From: a virus
Reading direction: 5' to 3' (one strand)
IMG/VR virus record: IMGVR_UViG_3300008954_003537
Coordinates: 1-47,649 of that record
Length of the DNA: 47,649 bases
Position 1 is the stretch's first letter, and each line of letters opens with the position of its first letter. The translations under genes and the position numbers were made by a program. This document shows, piece after piece, positions 40,389 through 46,698 of this stretch. A model generated the notes under the pieces. That model saw only the letters and a program-made list of their open reading frames with translations. It did not search any database and was not told the DNA's origin.

Positions 40389-41267
40389 TTATAGTTCCAG
40401 TTCTTCTGCACCCGCTTCAGGCGCCATTTCTTCGCCACCGCCGCCTTCTGCTTCTGCTGCAGCTGTATCATATGCCTGATTTGTTGGCTCATCAACTTCT
40501 GAAGATAATTCTCCTTCAAACTTGTCAAAATAAAGTTTAAGGTTAGCTATTAAATAATCGTAAAACAGTTCTTGATCTTCAGTATTGGATAAAAGCTCAT
40601 ATGCATCAATAACACTACTTTGAATCTTCTTAAATGATTCATATGCCATATTTCTCCCGGTTTCATCTGCGCCCTCGACTCCCGAACCAAATTCTTCGCG
40701 AGGATCGGCTTCTTCCTCTTCGTCTTCAGCAGCAACTTCCGCATCGGTGCGAATATCAATAAATTTATCTTCATCGGCGCCGCCAATGTCTATATCTACA
40801 GCTTCTTCTAGTTCGCGCGTAATCTCCGCTGTATCTTCGCCTCCAGCCTCATTGTTGGTTTTTGCCGGCGTTAAAGCATCGATAACAGCATTAATAATGT
40901 GGGCTCTGAATGATTCTCTTTGCTCTTTGGCGGTTGTAAGCAGTTTATAGTCAGTTTCAAGAACAGGAACGATTTTCTTTAATAAATCTTCCAAAACGTT
41001 TATCCCAGTTGACTTATTGGGGGCAGGATCACCGTCAGGTGTACTTGCTTCTATTAGGATATTCATTTCACGTTTAATAAACTGTCGAACAATACGACGA
41101 AATTGATTTTCTTCATTTAGCGCCGATACTTCATAATCTAATAATTGTTGAATAATATTTTTTAGTCTTTTTTCTTCATTCAATTGAGCATTTTCTCTTT
41201 TACTCTTGACATGTCGAATCAAATGACGTATATTATCTCTAAGCTTCTCTTCTTCTCTTTGGTTCAT
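40389..41267 (-). CDS. Probable virion protein with N-terminal helical repeats and acidic tail
   Basis: 292 residues. Three related helical units at the N-terminus (EEKLRDNIRHLIRHV, EKRLKNIIQQLLDYE, ENQFRRIVRQFIKRE) lead to MNILIEASTPDG, where LIE followed by A matches the T4 prohead protease cleavage pattern. The middle is helical and the C-terminus is very acidic with an Ala/Glu/Gly-rich end. An internal head or core protein processed during maturation is plausible. GAGG nine bases before ATG at 41265-41267; the start is within the end of the upstream gene. Confidence 0.6.
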   Translation of the reverse strand: MNQREEEKLRDNIRHLIRHVKSKRENAQLNEEKRLKNIIQQLLDYEVSALNEENQFRRIVRQFIKREMNILIEASTPDGDPAPNKSTGINVLEDLLKKIVPVLETDYKLLTTAKEQRESFRAHIINAVIDALTPAKTNNEAGGEDTAEITRELEEAVDIDIGGADEDKFIDIRTDAEVAAEDEEEEADPREEFGSGVEGADETGRNMAYESFKKIQSSVIDAYELLSNTEDQELFYDYLIANLKLYFDKFEGELSSEVDEPTNQAYDTAAAEAEGGGGEEMAPEAGAEELEL

Positions 41268-43588
41268 GTTACAATGCCTCTTTCAATAAGTAGTTCATAT
41301 ACTTCCTTAACTAAACTCATGTCTATATTTTCGTTTTTTCTCTTCTTTTTCTTTTTCGCCGGCCATTTTTTAACCGACGATGATCCCAAAGGGAACGGTG
41401 CGCCATATCCTCCTACGGCGCCGACACCTGACTCTTCTTTGAGCGGTTCAAATATTGACAATAAATCATTTATTCTTTCTTTAGGTATAAATTCAGATAA
41501 TGCTTTTCGTGCTGTCGGATGGTTAGGGTTTTCTTTTAAATCGCTAATTAGATCGCGCATTGCACTGGCACTAAAGGGAGTTCCACAAGCGCGATCAGTA
41601 CATTCTACCGCGTTTTCTTCTATATCCATTATTTCCAACCCTGGTTTAACGCTTTTGCTATTATGTACTCCCTTCCACCGATGCCAATCAGGAATTCCGT
41701 TTTCATCAGGTTTTGTACTAGCACCTAAAATAACCCGATGTTTATCCGGATCTAATGGGCCACTAGTTCCAATATAATCATAAGCAGCCTGAACGGGGGA
41801 CGCGTAATCCGATTCAGTATCGATATATATCTCGGCGCCCGATATTTGCGGCAAAAAAACATCTTCCCATACTTTCCTTGCGTGAGATTGTACAACTTCA
41901 GTGCCATCTTTTAAATATCTGCCCTCTTTGGTGGGTTTAGAGATTAAAATGATAACTTTATCAGCTTTGTCTGCATATTTTTGAACCATATCAGCGTGTC
42001 CTTGATGTGGTGGTTTAAAAGCACCTGGAACAATCGCAATTGTCTGTTTTCCCTCTGGCGTAAACTCGCTATCCACGACAGGATCTTCATTTTCGTCTTC
42101 AAACTCAAGAACTACTGATTCTTGCAAGAAGTTTTTAGTATAATTATAAACAGTATTGTATATAACAGACTGAGCATCTTCTTGGCGTACAGATTCTACA
42201 ACCAAGCCGCCACTTAAAAGATCCTCATATACAAAGAATGGGACGTTTCCTGGGACATGTCCTGCTCCTTTCATTTCGTCCAACCACTCTCGAAGGGTTT
42301 TGGTGATTTTAGTGTCTTTTGACACATTGATGGTGAGACTTTTTGCTAAACCCTCATTCATTCCAGAACGACGTGCTCTCCCAATCAATTGATTAGCCAT
42401 GGCAAACGCCCCAGTAAGCTTATAAATCTTACCTGAGCCTGGTGGATATTCAAAAGTAATCCCCTCTAAAGAAGAGGCTACATTTTCAATGTTTCCAAGT
42501 TTGGATAGTTGCTTGTCTATCAATTCGGCAGCTTTAGGATCACCACTATCAGCTAATTGCTGTAAGTATACTATTGATTGTTCTAATTCTTGACGCATTC
42601 GTATAACTTCTTCGTCGTGTGCGTCTACAAAAAAGCTTTTCATTCCCCGCAAGACTTCGATAGCAAAATCGCTAATAGCTATTTCTATTGGCTTTAAAAT
42701 AGAAGCAATAACTTTCTTAGAGTTAGTTTTTGTTCCTAGTTTTGAGATAATCGGTTTTAACTCACGCGGAACTCTTCTTTTTAGATCAGCAGCGCCTATT
42801 CCCCTTTCCTTAGCTTCGTCTGGATCGAGAACTAAAATCAACATATCATCAATAACATCCCTAGGCAATCCACCTTCTTCGGCATATTGTCTTAAATAAA
42901 GCTCTACTAAATCTCCTAGTGTTTTATTGAGTCCTACTGGTTGTGCAAACCTCTCAATTTCCGCTGTTACTCGCTCTAAAGCAGAGCCATCTGCTAAAGC
43001 TTGAAGCTCAACGAGCTTTGGGCCATTAACTCTCCAGACTTCTTCACCTACTTGACTTTCGGCAGCATCCATAAGCTCCGATAACTCTTTAAAGGCGGCA
43101 TCGGCTAAATCTTCTAACCTTTTCTGTTCTTTTTTGTCTTCTTGTTCGCCAACATACACCAATCCGTGTAAGACAACTTCGGGAGATGCGTAGTGAATAA
43201 TATTTGGATTTTTGGGATACATAATTTCCATATTTACGTACCTTTCCCCGCCAGAAAAAAGATCTTGGAGTGTTTGTGCGTCTAAGCTTTTTAGAGCAGT
43301 TGTGATGGCGCTGAAGCCGTTCATAAACGCATCCTTGGCGCCATGCACCTTCCACTTGTCTGCATATTCAGCAACAGTCATTCCGCCCTTCGCAATATCG
43401 CTTTTATTACGAGCCGCTCGAAAATCACCGGCAGAATCTACAGACAGAAAAAGGTTTTGCCCATCAACCTTTTCTGTGACTTTTTTTATCTCTGCACGAG
43501 CAACCTTTCCAAGAACATCTAGTATTTCATTAAATGTGAGGTCCAAATCTTCGGACAGATGCGCCATATGTCCACCAAGTCCGCCCAT
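41264..43588 (-). CDS. Ligase-like KxDG domain fused to NMNAT-type nucleotidylyltransferase
   Basis: 774 residues. N-terminal part has KVDGQNLFL (K40-x-D-G, ligase/capping lysine motif), FRAARNKSDIAKGGM and YVNMEIMYPKNPNIIHY, as in a large group of marine phage proteins related to polynucleotide ligases. A helical middle (residues about 170-480) follows. The C-terminal part carries GAFKPPHQGHADMV near residue 520 (HxGH) and FSASAMRDLI near 675, the two binding motifs of NMNAT/NadR-like adenylyltransferases. A Lys-rich stretch (WPAKKKKKRKNE) precedes the end. Activities are inferred: nucleic-acid end joining or NAD-linked adenylyl transfer. Confidence 0.78.
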   Translation of the reverse strand: MGGLGGHMAHLSEDLDLTFNEILDVLGKVARAEIKKVTEKVDGQNLFLSVDSAGDFRAARNKSDIAKGGMTVAEYADKWKVHGAKDAFMNGFSAITTALKSLDAQTLQDLFSGGERYVNMEIMYPKNPNIIHYASPEVVLHGLVYVGEQEDKKEQKRLEDLADAAFKELSELMDAAESQVGEEVWRVNGPKLVELQALADGSALERVTAEIERFAQPVGLNKTLGDLVELYLRQYAEEGGLPRDVIDDMLILVLDPDEAKERGIGAADLKRRVPRELKPIISKLGTKTNSKKVIASILKPIEIAISDFAIEVLRGMKSFFVDAHDEEVIRMRQELEQSIVYLQQLADSGDPKAAELIDKQLSKLGNIENVASSLEGITFEYPPGSGKIYKLTGAFAMANQLIGRARRSGMNEGLAKSLTINVSKDTKITKTLREWLDEMKGAGHVPGNVPFFVYEDLLSGGLVVESVRQEDAQSVIYNTVYNYTKNFLQESVVLEFEDENEDPVVDSEFTPEGKQTIAIVPGAFKPPHQGHADMVQKYADKADKVIILISKPTKEGRYLKDGTEVVQSHARKVWEDVFLPQISGAEIYIDTESDYASPVQAAYDYIGTSGPLDPDKHRVILGASTKPDENGIPDWHRWKGVHNSKSVKPGLEIMDIEENAVECTDRACGTPFSASAMRDLISDLKENPNHPTARKALSEFIPKERINDLLSIFEPLKEESGVGAVGGYGAPFPLGSSSVKKWPAKKKKKRKNENIDMSLVKEVYELLIERGIVT

Positions 43589-43852
43589 TTATCGTTCCTC
43601 GTTTTCATTTAAGCTTTCTTCAAGAATATTGAGCTTTTCCTGTAACATTTGCACTTCATTTTGCATTCTGCGTGCATGTCTCTTAATTTCTTTCAATTGT
43701 TGACTAGCTAAAGACAAACGACGCTTTTCCACCATTGTTCGCGGTTTAAAATTATTAACAAATTCTTGAAGCCCCTGAATATAGGTGAAAATTGTCCTAT
43801 CTTCCACCGTCTCGTTTAAAAGAAAACTTTTCCACGTTCTTTTTGAAAACAT
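43589..43852 (-). CDS. Small coiled-coil protein with N-terminal W-x-x-F-L-L motif
   Basis: 87 residues. MFSKRTWKSFLLNETVED at the N-terminus contains the Trp/Leu/Glu pattern shared with neighbouring virion-like proteins; the rest is helical and basic then coiled-coil (LKEIKRHARRMQNEVQMLQEKLNILEESL). ATG at 43850-43852 overlaps TAA of a small upstream reading frame (TAATG), so it is probably translated by coupling. No function known. Confidence 0.65.
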   Translation of the reverse strand: MFSKRTWKSFLLNETVEDRTIFTYIQGLQEFVNNFKPRTMVEKRRLSLASQQLKEIKRHARRMQNEVQMLQEKLNILEESLNENEER

Positions 43853-43998
43853 TATTGATCCTTCTGCTCCTCTTTTAGTTTTGCTTGTAGTTCTCTCAAA
43901 AGCATCTTTTTACGATGCCGTAATAAAAGAAGTTTGAGCCACAAACGTTTCCGCGCTAATTTCTCGCGAATCTTGTCTTTTATATTCTTTATCCATTC
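43852..43998 (-). CDS. Unassigned small basic reading frame, possible frameshift extension
   Basis: This frame codes EWIKNIKDKIREKLARKRLW and continues as a basic helix to a TAA at 43852-43854. It has no good ATG; the nearest AUG would leave only 16 residues, and a TTG about 30. It would be reached from the upstream gene by a minus-one slip at CAAAAAG (43998-44004), just before that gene's stop at 43989. Its own stop makes TAATG with the next gene, and its helical, charged content looks like protein. Independent translation or frameshifting are both possible. Confidence 0.35.
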   Translation of the reverse strand, partial: EWIKNIKDKIREKLARKRLWLKLLLLRHRKKMLLRELQAKLKEEQKDQ

Positions 43999-44885
43999 TT
44001 TTTGGATTGCTTTGCTGCAATATTGCGCAATGATTGACGAATAAGTTGGCGTACTTTCTCTTCTCGGAGACGAGAATCTTCGGGCCCACGAATATGGGGT
44101 CCTTTACGTCCTCTGGCGCGTCGTTCTTCTAGCTCTTCGCCCTCTTGGTTTTCTTGGTACGTTCTACTGCCTCCAGATCCGACTATATCTTCCACATCGA
44201 CTTCTTCGTCATCATCGTCACCGACAGCGTCTTCTAAGTCAACACCAACCGCGCTAGCTAAAGCATGTAGTGCGTCTTTCGCCTTTCCAGCTAATCCTTC
44301 TACGTCGTCTCCTTCGTAATCCTCACCAGCGTGGGTTTTCGACTCATCACCTTTATGTCCGGTGTAGTCTTCTTCGCCTGGACGAGTGCGAGACTTCTCA
44401 TCTTTGCCCATTCCCCAATCAGGATCATGTCCCTCTTCAAGTTCCTCATGGCCCTCATCATAATCGCGATCTTTCTTTAAAGCACGCAAGTGCTTTTCAA
44501 TTGCTTCGATATGATCTTCGTCGTGCCATGCATTGTCTTCGTAATGTCTCTTTTCTTCTTCACCACTGTCTTCCGTAATGCTATTTTCATTGACATAAGC
44601 ATCATCACCTTTCTTTTCACCCCGGCCTTTGCCGCTTGTCTTCTTTTTGGTGGCTTCAGCACCGCGTTTTTCGGCTCCCTTGCGCTTATCCGCTCCGGGC
44701 TTCTCCTTTTTGGCGGTATAATCTTCTTTTTCGTCATCAGCGTCTTTTTCGCCCTCTTTCTTGCCAGTTTTGTGCCAATCCTTCCCGGCTTTCTTCTCAT
44801 TTAGGGTATCTAGAGTAAATCCAAACCCCCAAGCTTCTGAAAGGAGTGTTGTAAGCTCCTTGTTTTTCCAATTTTTAGTAGACAT
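43989..44885 (-). CDS. Nested in-frame product of the metallopeptidase gene
   Basis: Alternative product of 298 residues starting at ATG 44883-44885 (MSTKNWKNKELTTLLSEAWG) inside the longer gene. AAAGGAG lies eight bases upstream, stronger than the signal at the full-length start. The new N-terminus would have the Trp and L-x-E pattern seen at the N-termini of other proteins here, which supports real initiation. It would lack the HELVHH domain and consist of the charged tail only. Confidence 0.5.
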   Translation of the reverse strand: MSTKNWKNKELTTLLSEAWGFGFTLDTLNEKKAGKDWHKTGKKEGEKDADDEKEDYTAKKEKPGADKRKGAEKRGAEATKKKTSGKGRGEKKGDDAYVNENSITEDSGEEEKRHYEDNAWHDEDHIEAIEKHLRALKKDRDYDEGHEELEEGHDPDWGMGKDEKSRTRPGEEDYTGHKGDESKTHAGEDYEGDDVEGLAGKAKDALHALASAVGVDLEDAVGDDDDEEVDVEDIVGSGGSRTYQENQEGEELEERRARGRKGPHIRGPEDSRLREEKVRQLIRQSLRNIAAKQSKKNG

Positions 44886-45302
44886 CGTTTTAACTCCTTT
44901 TTGTAGATGCTCAAAATAAATAGTACCTTTTATGCCGTCTTCCCAGTCTCTAAAACATAAATTTCCCTTTTCATATGCTTCTCGTTCCATACCGCGTAAA
45001 TGCGGGTTGTTTTGAGCATATCCTTCGCCCATTTCTCCTTCATGATCAAATTTACCATTACAATTTTGAGTATGGTGCACCAATTCATGAGAAAGTGAAC
45101 GCATTATGTCTTTAGGATGACGATCCGTAACGTATAATGTTACAGATTCGGCTTGAGGATCATAAAAAGCAGTTTTTCCAAGAGGATTTTGCGCATTTTC
45201 GGAATCTTGTCGCAAAAAGAGCTTTGGTGGGCGTTTAAAGCCCATTTGCTCTTGTGCATAAGGCATAAATTGTTTAATTAATGTTTTGAGAAGATCATTC
45301 AT
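43989..45302 (-). CDS. Zinc metallopeptidase-like protein with long acidic/charged tail
   Basis: 437 residues. N-terminal domain: FLRQDSENAQNPLGKTAFYDP and MRSLSHELVHHTQNC, an HELVHH zinc site (HEXXH) with a later Glu (EREAYEKGNL) as the possible third ligand. From about residue 145 the protein is extremely charged (Lys/Glu/Asp/Gly) with repeats of similar short motifs. The C-terminus (LREEKVRQLIRQSLRNIA) resembles the helical repeats of the 40389-41267 protein. A strong internal start is found at residue 140. Likely a structural or assembly-related protein; processing by protease is possible. Confidence 0.7.
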   Translation of the reverse strand: MNDLLKTLIKQFMPYAQEQMGFKRPPKLFLRQDSENAQNPLGKTAFYDPQAESVTLYVTDRHPKDIMRSLSHELVHHTQNCNGKFDHEGEMGEGYAQNNPHLRGMEREAYEKGNLCFRDWEDGIKGTIYFEHLQKGVKTMSTKNWKNKELTTLLSEAWGFGFTLDTLNEKKAGKDWHKTGKKEGEKDADDEKEDYTAKKEKPGADKRKGAEKRGAEATKKKTSGKGRGEKKGDDAYVNENSITEDSGEEEKRHYEDNAWHDEDHIEAIEKHLRALKKDRDYDEGHEELEEGHDPDWGMGKDEKSRTRPGEEDYTGHKGDESKTHAGEDYEGDDVEGLAGKAKDALHALASAVGVDLEDAVGDDDDEEVDVEDIVGSGGSRTYQENQEGEELEERRARGRKGPHIRGPEDSRLREEKVRQLIRQSLRNIAAKQSKKNG

Positions 45303-45340
45303 AATAAATATAACATAAATAGTTAGGAAATATCAAAAAA

Positions 45341-45616
45341 TTACTCTTTTTCAACATCTAATTCTATTGAACGTGAAACTAGTCGCAAACTAAGGGTAAA
45401 AAACTCAATTTCCACTGATGGTTCACTCAGCGGAATTACTGTTGAAACAGAAACTAGGCGGTTGCCACGAATTTCATTTTTCAATTCAGTAACCACTCCA
45501 TATTTCAAATTCCATTCGTCATCTATACCATTCCAGATGCTCCACTCTACGATATCACCGATGTGAAACTCATCTGAGGTTAATTCTCCAAAATCAGGCT
45601 TTTTTTTCATTGTCAT
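45341..45616 (-). CDS. Small conserved phage protein, beta-rich
   Basis: 91 residues from ATG at 45614-45616 (MTMKKKPDFGELTSDEFHIGDIVEW); a longer in-frame reading to 45694 looks like sequence of the overlapping upstream gene. The segment GDIVEWSIWNGIDDEWNLKYGVVTELKNE has the strand pattern of a small barrel, followed by EFFTLSLRLV. Similar DFGELTxDEFxIGDIVEW proteins are familiar from marine T4-like phages, function unknown. Overlaps the upstream gene by 23 bases. Confidence 0.65.
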   Translation of the reverse strand: MTMKKKPDFGELTSDEFHIGDIVEWSIWNGIDDEWNLKYGVVTELKNEIRGNRLVSVSTVIPLSEPSVEIEFFTLSLRLVSRSIELDVEKE

Positions 45617-45788
45617 TTTCACTATAACTAGAACTGTGTTGGGCGATTGTCTCATAAGTCCCAGTGTCCTCATCGAAAAAGACTTTTTCATCACTTAATT
45701 TGATGATTTTTCTTTCTTTTGTTGAATAATTAATAATCTCCACTTCAATATGAGGAGACCATCGTGTCTTTTTTCGTTTTTTACCCAT
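45594..45788 (-). CDS. Small protein, unknown function
   Basis: 64 residues: basic start (GKKRKKTRWSPHIEV), beta-like middle (IEVEIINYSTKERKIIKL) and an acidic-polar tail (SSYSENDNEKKA). ATG at 45786-45788 overlaps the end of the small membrane protein gene upstream (GATGGGTAA). Function unknown; it is supported mainly by its tight linkage with neighbours on both sides. Confidence 0.55.
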   Translation of the reverse strand: MGKKRKKTRWSPHIEVEIINYSTKERKIIKLSDEKVFFDEDTGTYETIAQHSSSYSENDNEKKA

Positions 45789-45933
45789 CTTTTCTTAGAA
45801 TGTTACACTGAGCCAAAAAAATACATGTCAAAAGGGTAATAACGGTAAAATCATAATCAAATAAAAGATAAGATATCCATACTAATAAAAAGGTGACTAG
45901 TGTTTTCCAGATATAACTAAATTCGAATAACAT
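45781..45933 (-). CDS. Small hydrophobic membrane protein, 50 residues
   Basis: ATG at 45931-45933 to TAA at 45781-45783. Product starts MLFEFSYIWKTLVTFLLVWI and contains two hydrophobic stretches (about residues 11-25 and 29-43) ending in CNILRKDG, so a small membrane protein with one or two helices. Its ATG overlaps the TAA of the upstream gene (TAATG) and its end overlaps the start of the next gene, a pattern unlikely by chance. Function unknown; size would suit a lysis or membrane-modulating role but there is no further support. Confidence 0.6.
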   Translation of the reverse strand: MLFEFSYIWKTLVTFLLVWISYLLFDYDFTVITLLTCIFLAQCNILRKDG

Positions 45934-46337
45934 TAATTAAATCCTATTTCCTCGATTTCTTCTGTTTCAATAGCAATTATCTGTGATGATTTCATATATA
46001 TCAAAATTCTACCTCTATCATCTTGAGTATAATCAACAACATAAGCATCAGTTCCTCTTTCAATCCTCACGAGCGATTTTTTAGTGGGCGAATAGCACCA
46101 CATCGTTCCTTTTCCTTTCACTCTCACAGTTGGGAGTAGTTCACCATCATCCTCGCCCATCTTGCCAGTGATGTGCTTAATAATTTTCATTATTCGCTTT
46201 TCGTCAACGTATTCCCATGTCATATAATAACTAGAATTTAACAAAACCAATCTTATAGCAGGAAAACAAGCATATTTTATATGAGATCCATCATATTTGG
46301 CGACTTTACAAAAATTGTCCTGCAGCAATAATGCCAC
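45933..46337 (-). CDS. Hypothetical protein, start uncertain
   Basis: 134 residues if it starts at GTG 46335-46337, but the start is uncertain; MTWEYVDEKRIMKII or MKIIKHITG (ATG at about 46190) are also possible and the upstream part has no good Shine-Dalgarno. The C-terminal half is beta-rich: VKGKGTMWCYSPTKKSLVRIERGTD, VVDYTQDDRGRILIYM, SSQIIAIETEEIEEIGF. No family recognised. It overlaps the coiled-coil protein gene at its 5' end and the small membrane protein gene at its stop. Confidence 0.55.
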   Translation of the reverse strand: MALLLQDNFCKVAKYDGSHIKYACFPAIRLVLLNSSYYMTWEYVDEKRIMKIIKHITGKMGEDDGELLPTVRVKGKGTMWCYSPTKKSLVRIERGTDAYVVDYTQDDRGRILIYMKSSQIIAIETEEIEEIGFN

Positions 46338-46635
46338 CTATAAGAGATTGGACGACTACGAAAACGGTAACGGCTTTAGTTTTAAATATTTTTAATTCTT
46401 CGACATCTTTAAGCGCCTGTGACATCTGAGGAGGGGAAACTATTTCGTCCATTTTATCTTTCCATGCTTTCAAATCCTGCAAACGATCCTCTTTTGCTTT
46501 TAATTCTGCCAATTGTTCTTTAACACTTACAAGATCATCGCGAAGCGCATTAATTCCGTCCGATAAATTTTCTAATTGTTTAAGAACAAGATTAGAATAT
46601 TGTTCCCATCCTGAATTCGCATTTTCTATTGACAT
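46306..46635 (-). CDS. Coiled-coil protein with C-terminal membrane anchor
   Basis: 109 residues. Residues about 15-80 are a heptad-like coiled coil (LKQLENLSDGINALRDDLVSVKEQLAELKAKEDRLQDLKAW); residues about 87-107 (AVTVFVVVQSLIGGIIAAGQFL) are one hydrophobic C-terminal helix. Proteins with this layout are common in phages and are sometimes called holin-like or tail-associated; neither can be shown here. AAGGG ten bases before ATG at 46633-46635. It follows a 63-base gap after the tail-fibre-like gene. Confidence 0.66.
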   Translation of the reverse strand: MSIENANSGWEQYSNLVLKQLENLSDGINALRDDLVSVKEQLAELKAKEDRLQDLKAWKDKMDEIVSPPQMSQALKDVEELKIFKTKAVTVFVVVQSLIGGIIAAGQFL

Positions 46636-46698
46636 TATAATACAACCCTTTTGTGATGTGCAATCTTAAATAGTCTAACTTAAGCTTATGTGCTTTGC

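Noticed and set aside
41184-41777. Open plus-strand frame of 197 residues
   Set aside because: Lies opposite the ligase/nucleotidylyltransferase and virion genes; hydrophobic low-complexity content mirrors charged minus-strand codons.
43212-43703. Open plus-strand frame of 163 residues
   Set aside because: Shadow of the minus-strand gene; Ser-rich composition and no supporting signals.
45808-45831. TTGACA with TGTAAC 18 bases away before the 64-residue gene
   Set aside because: Only four matches in the -10 box and a longer spacer; it lies inside the small membrane protein gene. Too weak to list as a promoter.
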